Origin: Phyllostachys edulis
Lineage: Eukaryota > Streptophyta > Magnoliopsida > Poales > Poaceae
Assembly (NCBI GenBank): GCA_036346405.1
Contig: CM070561.1
Coordinates: 31,156,215 to 31,220,214 of the forward strand
Direction of reading: 5' to 3'
DNA length: 64,000 nucleotides
In this document: piece after piece, positions 55,095-64,000 of the stretch
Layout of the letters: each line of letters opens with the position of its first letter
Position numbering within the stretch: position 1 is the stretch's first letter
Program-made: the position numbers and the translations under genes
Notes under the pieces: model-generated
Databases searched by the model: none
Seen by the model: only the letters and a program-made list of their open reading frames with translations
Told to the model about the DNA's origin: nothing

Positions 55095-56290
55095 GAAGAG
55101 CCAAAGACACGAGGCCGAGAGAGAGGGCGAGTGGGGCTATGGCTTCTCTCTTGCGATGGGGGAGGAGGGGAGGCGAGTGGGCAGGGTAGGGAGGTTGAAG
55201 ATGGGAAGGGAATGGATGTGTTGGTTGGATATAGGGAAATGGAGGTGCTGGTTGAAATAGAAGTAGAGTTAGGTGAATAAGGATTGAATGGGTGGATAGA
55301 GACAAGCCACGTAACGTTCAAAGCCTAGTTATTCAATTGGACGTCAGGATCCAAGCGTTTTCCTTAACAGTACGCTGTACATAAAATTGCTATCTTGATA
55401 GATAGACTGATACGTTTTTTTTCTTCTTTTGGTTTAAAACACATTTTCTTTTTTGTATTTTATTTTTAATCCATGGTAGCTAATGCCAACACGTGCCAAT
55501 CGAACTTGGTGGATCAAATAATTTGTCACGTATGCCCTAGGTGTGTGGAGGACATGCGTGACGTGGAGGCCTCACACCCTCGGTGATTGGGCATGTGAGG
55601 TGGCAAATATCCGATAGCAATGTCTCGCGTCAGCAATATATGGGGTACAAATGGCTCCATATGGAGGCGACGAGTGTGGCCGCCTCTTGGTAGATTTTTT
55701 AAATGGCTCAGATAAACTTTGCGGGGTCAATTGGTCAGTACTATTGGCGGTGAGTTGGCAAATCCGGATTCGAATCCTCTCGCTTCCTACCAGAAGATTC
55801 TATTTGGTAGACATTACAGCATTAATATCACGTGCACACATGTTTGCATGCATGCATCAACAAAATACAGTGAATCAGGCTAACCTCTCAGCATCAGTTT
55901 GACCCGTACTTAATTAACTAGGCAGGCTGCAGGAAGGTGTAGACCAAATTGCCCCGTATTTACAACGTGACCCACGTAAAAAACTCCAATAATTTCGACC
56001 ACAGTAGTTTAACTATTCCAAGTACATTCACCGAGCTCTCCGCGATCGCGACACGCAACGCATCCAGATTCATCCGTCGAACGGATTCACAGAGACGCGA
56101 AACTGAAACCAAACCAAAAATGAAATAATGCGCTCGGCCAGTGACAGCTGACAAGTGTCCCAGGAGCGTACGAAAGCGAAAACTTGCGCCGCGCGCGCGA
56201 CACGTCAGCCCGCCGGGGAGCGGGGCCTGCGGGGACGATTGGCCACGCGGGGCCCACCGATCTGACGGTCTAGATCTCACGGCCCCGTCG
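55095..56290. other. Upstream region, no recognised gene
   Basis: GC-rich stretch to 55300 in which the minus strand continues open upstream of the MGD fragment, then AT-rich sequence. A GATTCGAATCC box B-like word at about 55766-55776 hints at a SINE fragment. From 56150 the GC content rises towards the promoter of the next gene. Confidence 0.35.
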
Positions 56291-57119
56291 CGTCAAAAAT
56301 CTTGGCCGTCCGTGGCGGGCGCACGAGGATTATTTATGTGGCCGTGGCCACACACTTGTGAACTCTTAATCCGAGCGGTTGGTTGGTCGCTTCGGTTGAG
56401 TTCGAGTTCGAGTTCGCGTGAGGATCCGAGGATGGGGAGCGATTGACGAATCTGGGGGATTTTGGCGTTTGATTCGCGTTTGGAGTTTTGCCGGGTCTCG
56501 ATTTTGAGCAGGCAGGAATTTTGTTGGGAGTTCTTGGGTTTTGTTTTGTAGAAGGATTTGGGGATTTCTATCGCAGATATGGCTTGTTCAGAGATTACTC
56601 TTGTGATTTCGGTTTGGAGGAGTGGTTGATTGGTATTATTGAATTTTGGGGCGAATTTTGCCAGGGGAACCGATTTCGGGTGAATTTTTTCAGGGCAAAG
56701 ATTTTGGATCCCCTCTTTGCCATATGAAGATTCGGGTAATTCCGCACCTGATTTGAAAATTTGAGACGGATTTTGCAAAAAGAGAGTCACTTTTTATGGG
56801 ACTCTTCGTCGCAATTCAGTGAACTGGAGCAAGAAACTTTCCCAATTAGTGCTCGTTTCTGTGGTTGCAGCGCTTAGTTTCAAAAGGCGGCACCTTTATT
56901 TGCTACGCTATCTGTGGGGAAAAAAAGCTCTCCCTTGGATCTATTTCAAGAATAGATTGGGATTTTTTTTCTGAGATCTTTCTGTTGCCTTTGTTTTTTT
57001 TTAACTTGGCAGATCCAAGAAACACTGAATTTTGTTTGGTTTCGCCGCAAATTTTTTATCCGATCGAAAGGCTCCCCAAGCTTCACAAGAAGCAGGAAAT
57101 ATTTTGGTCGTCACTCGTC
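56291..57119 (+). promoter_or_regulatory. Promoter and long 5' leader of the unknown-function gene
   Basis: A TATA-like ttatttatg at about 56331-56339 precedes 'gtggccgtggccacacacttg'. The leader to the ATG is about 750 bases and likely contains an intron: a T-rich run ends cttggcag at about 57012. Transcription start and leader intron are inferred, not proven. Confidence 0.4.
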
Positions 57120-58862
57120 ATGGCCATGGCGCTGAGCCGATTCACCCAATGGCTGTGGCCGGGGAGCGCGGCGCGGGTGGCCACCCACGAGCTCCCGAGC
57201 ACGGCCTTGCCGAGCTCCTCCTTCCCGGACTTCCCTTCCGGGTTCCGGGAGCCGGACACCATCACGTTCTCGACCGCCCGCACCGGCGCTGGCGGCCACC
57301 GCCCGCGCCCGAGGAGGGTCAGGAACCGGCGGCGCAGCCGCGGGGGGCCCAGGGTGGACAGGGAGTACGACATGGTCATCGTGCCGTCCGACGGCGGCGG
57401 GTGCCTGTCGGGTTCGGAGTCCGATGACTCCGACTGGTCCATCGGCTGGCTGGAGCCGCAGGCGCCGGAGCTGCAGACGGACGGCGACCCCGAGAGCAGC
57501 TTCGCCGTCCTCGTGCCGTGCTACCGCCACGGCCGCGCCGAGCAGCCCGCGAGGCCCGATGGCCGGTTTCTTGGCGCCGGAGCTATCGGCGACGGCGGCC
57601 TCTCTGGTGAGCATGATGATTTACTTACGTAATTACGTTCTTGTGTTGTGTTTTGTTCATAATTGGGAAGGAATCATGCCGTTTCTTCATTTTATTTATG
57701 GTTTATGAAATCATTCAATTGTGCAGTTGATACTTGACGCTTGTATGCTACTAATAGCTTTCTGTCTAGTGTAGAATTAGAAAGGAATCATATGTGGTAG
57801 TTGATAGTTCTAATTAGTGCTAACAATAGTTCAGTTTCATAATCTGACATAAATGACAAATCTGACACTTTCAGTTATCAATTGTTTGTTTTGGCAATAA
57901 ATCCAGTTTGTTAAGCTGACATAACATGACCTATAATAGGGTATGAAATTAATGTATCCAATGCAGGCAGGATGGCCTTCTTTTCCTTTTTGGATAGAAA
58001 AAGATGATGAAAAAGAGTATTTGGATCCCCCCCGCCCCCCTGATATGTCAGACAATGACTGTTCTGTATATGTGGTTGTTCTTTTATGGTTTAGTTTGTC
58101 AGTGATCTGATTTTTTTTTTTGGAAGGAAAGCAATGATCTGATTGGATGTAGCACATAGCATGCTAGTTGGTTCTGTATGCCATTTTCATGTTTGGTGCT
58201 GTTGATTAGGAGGTTCGGTGATCTACTTTGTACTATGGATTTGAAATATTTGCTTAGTTAACAAAATTTCCCAGACACTTGTGCTCAATTATAAGATAGG
58301 TTAAGACTTAGGGCGTTGGTTACATTAATGAAAACTTGTAATCCATCAGATACTTTCCTAGAGGCATGTCTGTGCAATACATAGCCTGCTTTCTTCAGCA
58401 ACGCACTATTAGTTGTTTGGATGATAATTGACGCCCAATATTGTAGTCATTGTTGAATAATAGCATTGTAATTGGTTACATTGTTTCTGATCACCATTTC
58501 CTTCAGTCTTATTAACTCGCGAATATTGTCCTAAATACCTGAGTCTTATCCTAAGTGCCAGTGTTAGGTGTGATTGAAGTTGAAACCAATAAAAAGCTAT
58601 TTCACTGCCTGCTTGTGCCATTTTAATTCTCCATAGACCATTGTATTTGATTGTGCAGAAGAGCTTTTCATCGTAATATGGCCTAGCTTTTAAAATTTTA
58701 ATTTGCTATTAGTTTCATCTTTTTGCGTAGTGTTGAGTGTTAGCTTTTCCATCACTACAGTTTTTGACTTTTTGTTCTTGTTCTAATACTCTTCTTTCCT
58801 ATTTTTGCTCTGCAGATGGAAAGAATTTTGTAGAACAGTGGCTTTCTTCTCTTGAGAACTGA
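57120..58862 (+). CDS. Conserved plant protein of unknown function (2 exons)
   Basis: Exons 57120-57606 and 58816-58862 join to 177 codons plus TGA: donor tctctg|gtgagc, acceptor ctctgcag|atggaa, split codon GAT. It starts MAMALSRFTQWLWPGS, followed by FREPDTITFSTA, a basic block (RPRRVRNRRRSRGG), then DREYDMVIVPSDGGGCLSG, SESDDSDWSIGWLEPQAPEL and SSFAVLVPCY. Exon 2 adds DGKNFVEQWLSSLEN. I recognise the DSDWSIGWLEP and FAVLVPCY blocks as shared by uncharacterised proteins of flowering plants, and the last exon as their usual C-terminus. No catalytic or membrane motif is seen; the basic block may be a nuclear signal. Appears intact. A second in-frame ATG at codon 3 is an alternative start. Confidence 0.85.
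57607..58815 (+). other. Intron of the unknown-function gene (1209 bp)
   Basis: Canonical GT...AG, AT-rich. It contains a C-run (58027-58041) and no gene. Confidence 0.85.
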
Positions 58863-59521
58863 TATCTCGGATCTCTCCTAGCTACGCTGTATATAGTATT
58901 GCTCCGTTTTATTCAACAACTATGTTTGTCCCAGACGCATAAGATATCGATGAAGGAAGACATGGAAACCCTAAAAAAAGTGAAACTGATCCAAAACATG
59001 AAAAAAAAAAAGAGAGGAGCAGTGGGATTTTGAAGCAGCACTGAACGGGTATGTCCTTCCTGAGGTTTCAAGGCTATTTTACTCTTGCAAAGCAAGGCAA
59101 ATGCTGAACAAGACAAGTTGCACGTCACAGAAAACATATTCCTCATTGATATGTGCTAAGTGCTAACCTCTGATATAACATGTAGATATGAATTGCTATT
59201 CCATTGTTAATTTGTCCCACTTGCTTTTGGACCTCGACTCTACTACTGGCCTTTGTATAGCTCGTATAGCGCCATTGCAGTGTATATAGTCTGCGCAAAA
59301 CTGCAAATGCGCAATTCTTCAGTATGTGTATGTGTGTGTTGCTATATATTGGAACAGAATCCTTGTGAATTCTGCTGTATATAAACCTTTGTGCTTATGT
59401 GGAATTAGTTTTGGCTGAACATTCCAGATGCTATTAGTCCTGTCAGTTTTGGGTAGTGAGCACTGTGTATGACTGTATGACATCATTCTAGTACTGAAAA
59501 ATGCAAGTGAATGGTGTATAT
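58863..59521 (+). other. 3' UTR and intergenic sequence
   Basis: Sequence following the stop codon, T-rich on the sense strand, including TG-rich 'gtgtatgtgtgtgtt' near 59322. Nothing coding. It ends at the copia LTR. Confidence 0.5.
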
Positions 59522-60984
59522 TGTTGAGAAACCCTGGATTAGGGGTTGATGGGTATAATTCTGAAACTACCATCGATGGGTTTTAGTATTTAAATAGGAA
59601 CTCACTGTACTCAGAAAGAGATTTCTCCATATTGTGTCTCTATCTATTGTCTCTCTATTGATCGTCTATTATTAGTGATTGGTTGGTTTCATCTTACGAC
59701 GACTACGTTCTTCGACACGCTATCAGCACGAATTGCTCTACACGGCCGAATCGGTACGCCGTTGGGATTCCATCTTTCAATCTCTATTTTCGCTATTAAT
59801 TAATATGGTAGATTAATTTGCTTGAACCCGATTAGATCTGTTAATTGGCAATTAGGGTTCTAGATCAAATTAGTATAATGCATTAATGCTTTTGTACACG
59901 CGACTTGTATCGGCTCGAAGCCACATACTCGTCGGCTGTCGTGCGCCGCCGCCCCACGCGCCGCATAGCCTAAGGTCGGTCACGCGCTACCTAGGGCCAC
60001 ACCTCCGTGCGTACGCGCACCGCCGTGCTCGATGTTCGCCGCGCCATGCGCGGCCCTATCTCCCGTGCACCATGCCATTTGCATCGTCGCTGCCGATGTT
60101 CACGCCGCCATGCGTGGCCTCGTCTCCGTCTGCCGCGCCGCCACGCCCGCGGCGCCGCCACCATGTACTATGCTTGCGCCCGCTCCAGCCGAGTCGCCCC
60201 ATGGCCACGCACGCGCCCGCCGCCACGCCAACGCACTCTCATCGAGCCTCCGCTGGCTCCTGCACCCAACGCGCCCTTAGCGCTGTGAACAGCTGCCTCT
60301 ATAGCCCTTAGTGCGTGAGGAAGTTGAGCGGCTAGGGTTAAAAACCCTAGCCGCTGGTTGGGTGAAAAAGAAAAAAAAAAAGCCCAACGCATGTATTTTT
60401 TGGGAAAAAAAATAGAAATCCCAAAAATTTTGCAAATGGGCCCTCGAAGTTCTGAAAATTATGAGAAAACTTTAGTAGATAAGGAAATTTTGCGAAAAAC
60501 CCCTTGGAGTTTTGGGAAATTACGACGGATTTAGGTTTTTTACATTCTTGCAAAATAACCCATCGGGAATTCGATTTTCATGACATATTAGTATGTTTCA
60601 TGGTTATTGTATATTTTAGACCCTCTGTTTATGGTTGTTTACTTTAATATTATTTATTTTTGTGTAATAACCTTAAGTAATCCTAAAAACTAGGCACATG
60701 AGCTTCCATAAAATTGTGAATTTTTAGTATTAGCACACCCTGGAAGCTTCATACAAATGGGTTTTATTTTCCCTAACTTTATTTGCTGAAATTGTTTTCT
60801 GTCATATTGATAATTATGAAAATCATCCATAGACCTCATTAATTAGCATAAAAGCATGATAATTGCTAGTAAAATTCATAAAAATATCTACTAAATAGAT
60901 GTCAAACCAATCTTTACTGATTTTTTAATATTCATGCTTTAGATTCTATTTTACCTGTAGTAAGACTGAACATTGCATGGACCT

Positions 60985-62070
60985 AATGTAGGAGATGTTA
61001 GACATCTCAAAGAAATAATTCGCTAAGCTTGCCCTGAATGGCAACAACTACCTCACCTAGTTGATGGACGCAAATATTAGCTTGAAGTCTCAATCTCTTG
61101 GAGCCACCATCACCGAGCAAGAAGCTAGTGCCCTTGCCATCCCTAAGGCCACTAAGTATGCGGCCTTGCACTTCTTGAGGCACCATCTCCATGCAGACCT
61201 GAAGTTTGAATACTTAATGGAGGAGGATCCACTAGCATTGTGGATTTCCCTGAAGAAACGCTACAACCAGCAGAGATCTGTCCTAACCCGCTCTTTCAGG
61301 ATTTTAAGACCGTGGCAGGAGATAACTTTGCCATGCACAAACTCATATTCAAATTGAGGTTCTGTAACCAAATAGTTACAGAAGCTGATATGATAGAAAA
61401 GACTTTGTGCACCTTCCACTTTAATATGAGGTCTTCAGAGCAACAAGATCAAGCAATGCGAAGTACTTGAAGTACTATAAGTCAATGTACACTCTGCTGG
61501 AAGCAGAGAAACATGCAGAACTTCTAATGGAAAACCATCAGATATGTTCCACTAGGACAATGGCTATGCTTGAAGCACACGCCAATGCTCAGTAGGCTAG
61601 TAGAAGCCAGGACCGCGATAAAGGTCCAAAACAGAATGGGGGTAAATGGAAGAAGGCCGGGATGCAGAGAGGCAGGGGTAAATCGCATGGTAGAGGATCA
61701 TGCAAAGGGAAGCCCCAGAAGCAAGAATAATGCAGCAAGACTACTCATCCTCCATATACTTGTTTCAGATGTGGATGCACTGGCATTGGTTGCGCACTTG
61801 CCGCACCCCACAGCATTTGGTGAATCTCTACATGCAATCCACTGGTAGAGTCAAGAAGACTCATGGGAACAAAGTCGAGGCTCACTTCACTGCTCAGCTT
61901 GCTCTGACTGGGCTGTCTCCTAGCCAAGACATCGAGAAGACTGATTACATGATTCTTAACGACATGGCTCGGGGAGAAGGCACCTCCATGGATCACGACG
62001 ATCTTGTTGGTTTGGAGCTCCTGGACCTCCATAAGGGCATCCAGGATCCATATGGAGACCTGAATTAGTC
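60985..62070 (+). pseudogene. Copia gag with CCHC knuckle, frameshifted
   Basis: FAKLALNGNNYL, then MDANISLKSQSLG, ALHFLRHHLHADLKFEYL and DPLALWISLKKRYNQQ give the UBN2-type gag core (61061-61357). It then shifts frame. The knuckle at 61760-61810 reads CFRCGCTGHWLRTC, spaced CX2CX4HX4C. The C-terminus reaches DPYGDLN (62068). Several stops break it. Confidence 0.85.
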
Positions 62071-62303
62071 TCCTTAGATGAATTTTTGCAGATCAGTTTA
62101 GTTTTGGTTCTCGATGAACATTGGTTTATTCATGCTCATGTTGGGCATTTATCTTTCATTATTTGCTTAGGCTGAACTCTTGGCATTGTTATTTTTTTTC
62201 CAGATTATTCAATTCATTATTTTATTGGTCTATGCTTGTTCTACATTTCGAACTATATTTCCTGTTGAATAATTCTTTGATAATAAATCATGTTTTAAAT
62301 ATA

Positions 62304-62704
62304 GAACAACTCGGTACGATCCAATGGCAGAAGAGGAAATCTACCTTGTAGACAGTTGCACCACTAATTCAATTTTTAGGGAAACTAAATATTTTCAGAC
62401 ATTAACTAAGAAAACCGAGAATATTATGACCATCATCGGAAGCGATGCTCTTATTGTTGGGACTAGAAGGGCCATTATAGTTCTCCCTATGGTTACCTAT
62501 ATAATAGTTGAGGATGCTCTTATGTATCCAGAATCTAAACGTACCCTCCTCGGTTTTAAAGACATTCATCTAAACAGATTTCATATAGAAATCGATAATG
62601 AGAATGGTGCAGAATACCTACTCATGACTAAGTCTAATGGATGCCAGAAGCAAGTGGCCGAAAACCCCATTCTTTCTCATCAGGATTGTACTACACATAT
62701 ATAA
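62304..62704 (+). pseudogene. Copia protease region
   Basis: EEEIYLVDSCTTNSIFRETKYF, then IIGSDALIVGTRRAIIVLP and RTLLGFKDIHLNRFHIE. The copia protease active site D-S-(A/G)-T is present as DSCT, with Cys replacing the small residue; the catalytic Asp is retained. The frame is open for 126 codons and ends by running towards the MULE edge. Confidence 0.85.
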
Positions 62705-62708
62705 ATTC

Positions 62709-64000
62709 GGAAAAAGTCCAGTTTACTCCCTCCAACTATCAGAAAAGTCTGGTTCCCCCCTGAACTACAAAACCGGTTATTTAACCCCCCCAAACTTGTC
62801 AAATCCGGTCATTTAACCCCCTAGACCGGTTTGGATGAGTGGTTTTGCTGATGTGGCAGTGGTTTTGCCATGTGGACATCCACGTCACTTTCTCATTTGC
62901 TTTCTTTATTTGCTTTATTTATTTTCCACCTTCTCTCCCTTCCACTCGTCTCTCCCGTCTCCTCCCATCGGTCATCACCAAGTGCGGCGGCAGCGCAGCT
63001 ACCTCCACCCGGCTCTGGCCTCCCTGCCGCCCTCCTCCGCGGCAGCCATATCTTGAGGCGACGGAGGCCACCGGATCTTGAGGCGACGGCGGCGGCCATG
63101 ACGATGTGGGCAGCAGTCAAGGTGGCGTGGCGGCTTCCTCTACGCCTCCGCCACTAGCACCTCCAAGGCCCTCGCCGCACGCCTCTCCCACCGCCTCACA
63201 GAGCGCAACTATCTCCACCCGGATCGGCTTGCCGCCCTCCTCTGCGGCAACCAGATCTTGAGGCGACGGAGGCCACCGGATCTTGAGGCAACGGTGGCGG
63301 CCATGATGATGTGGGCGGCGATCAAGGTGGCGTGGCGGCTTCCTCTATGCCTCCGCCACCAAGACCTCCAAGGCCCTCGCCAGACGCCTCCCACCACTCG
63401 CGGACTCCGGTGTCGCCAAGACGCCCCCATCGACGCCACCGCTTTGACCCGACGACCTCCTTCCATCCCACTCCTCCTCCTCCTCCCCACCCACGACGGC
63501 GGGCGCCTCCCGCCACCTTGCCACCTTCCTCATGGCCGAGCTCATGAGTCACCTATGGCCACACCCACTCTGCTTCCTTGTCGTGGCGGAGATAGGAGGA
63601 GGCGGCCACCTACCTGGCTGAGCAGAGGGCTACGGGACAAGAGCTCCGGAGAGCGGCCAGGCCTAGTGGCGCGCTAGGAGCGGTGGCAAGAAGCCAAATG
63701 GGCGAGAGGCTTTGGCCAAGGAGCTCCATGGAGAAGGGAGAGATGAGGTAGAAAGGGGAGGTAAGGAGATGAGAGGAAATGGGGAGAAGAAGAACCAGCA
63801 AGAAGATGTCGATGTGGATGCCATGTGGATGCTGACTTGGACAATCACTGCCACATCAGCAAAACCACTCATCCAAACTGGCCTGGGGGGTTAAATGACT
63901 GGATTTGACAAGTTTGGGGAGGGGGGTGTTAAATAACCGGTTTTGTAGTTCAGGGGGGAAACCAGACTTTTCTGATAGTTGGAGGGAGTAAGCTGGACTT
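62709..64000. mobile_element. Long-TIR MULE, possibly a gene-carrying (Pack-)MULE, cut by window edge
   Basis: The left end 'ggaaaaagtccagtttactccc' to about 62880 is inverted at 63850-64000 ('gggagtaagctggactt' at the edge), so the inverted repeats exceed 150 bp. The last few bases and the target duplication lie outside the window. The inside (62940-63720) is GC-rich and coding-like but shows no transposase. It contains direct duplications (see next entry). Confidence 0.8.
63044..63367. repeat. Direct duplication inside the MULE
   Basis: About 110 bp, 'atcttgaggcgacggaggcc' through 'gcggcttcctct-cgcctccgccac', occurs at 63049-63157 and again at 63257-63361 with few changes. Within each copy the phrase 'ggccaccggatcttgaggc' itself repeats an earlier phrase. 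Confidence 0.85.

Larger units (their letters stand above)
59522..62708 (+). mobile_element. Ty1/copia retrotransposon, 5' part, decayed
   Basis: The LTR starts TGTTGAGAAACCC at 59522 and ends near 59722 with 'acacgctatcagcacga', the LTR-end wording of a known type of plant copia element. A long leader, gag and a protease fragment follow. Integrase and RT are absent; the element is cut at 62709 by a MULE. The leader 59890-60310 is unusually GC-rich (cgccgc words), unlike the rest. Confidence 0.75.

Overview
The window looks like a stretch of a grass (Poaceae) nuclear chromosome. I base this on GT-AG introns of kilobase size, GC-rich first exons typical of grasses, and dense nested LTR retrotransposons, MULEs, hAT elements and MITEs. 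The species is not identifiable by eye; a panicoid grass is my best guess. I saw no rRNA, intact tRNA, CRISPR or bacterial-type operon.

Three host loci carry most of the biology. (1) At 7697-10577 (+) there is an apparently intact two-exon HIG1-domain protein (98 aa; mitochondrial respiratory supercomplex/hypoxia family). (2) From 35396 down to 11591 (-) lies a wrecked CTC1 gene, the large subunit of the telomeric CST complex. Its first exon is split by two retrotransposons (a Reina-like gypsy element at 29646-35260 and a copia element at 24469-29198) and has a stop codon and frameshifts. Its last three exons (12765-11591) are clean and splice-compatible. The middle of the gene is missing and replaced by gypsy sequence (about 13-23.76 kb). 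A hAT transposon (35400-42415) abuts the CTC1 start codon. (3) At 57120-58862 (+) there is an apparently intact two-exon gene for a conserved plant protein of unknown function, 177 aa, with an acidic S/D-rich core.

Layout: 0-0.24 kb, gypsy reverse-transcriptase scrap. 0.8-4.65 kb, a tandem duplication carrying two Helitron 3' ends; the second copy is split by a long-TIR MULE, which in turn holds a solo LTR and a MITE. 5.3-7.4 kb, MITEs and a SINE-like trace. 7.4-10.9 kb, HIG1 gene. 11.6-12.8 kb, CTC1 3' exons. 12.8-16.3 kb, tandem repeats and the 5' part of a Tat-like gypsy element. 16.3-23.8 kb, a chromovirus on the minus strand with one full and one truncated LTR. 23.9-35.4 kb, CTC1 exon 1 with its two retrotransposon insertions. 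35.4-42.4 kb, decayed hAT transposase gene split by a 4.3-kb repeat-rich LTR. 42.4-44.5 kb, MITEs. 44.9-48.1 kb, solo LTR with a perfect 5-bp target duplication. 50.5-54.85 kb, two opposed LTRs, one split by a hAT element. 54.86-55.1 kb, frameshifted fragment of an MGDG synthase gene. 56.3-58.9 kb, unknown-function gene. 59.5-62.7 kb, copia gag-protease remnant. 62.7-64.0 kb, long-TIR MULE that runs off the window edge.

The genes do not form a pathway. What unites the window is a history: host genes and the transposons that broke or carried pieces of them. The two observations I rate highest are the dismantling of CTC1, and short acidic exon-like modules inside the large gypsy-type LTRs, which join in frame across an intron and repeatedly use a GC (not GT) 5' splice-site motif.
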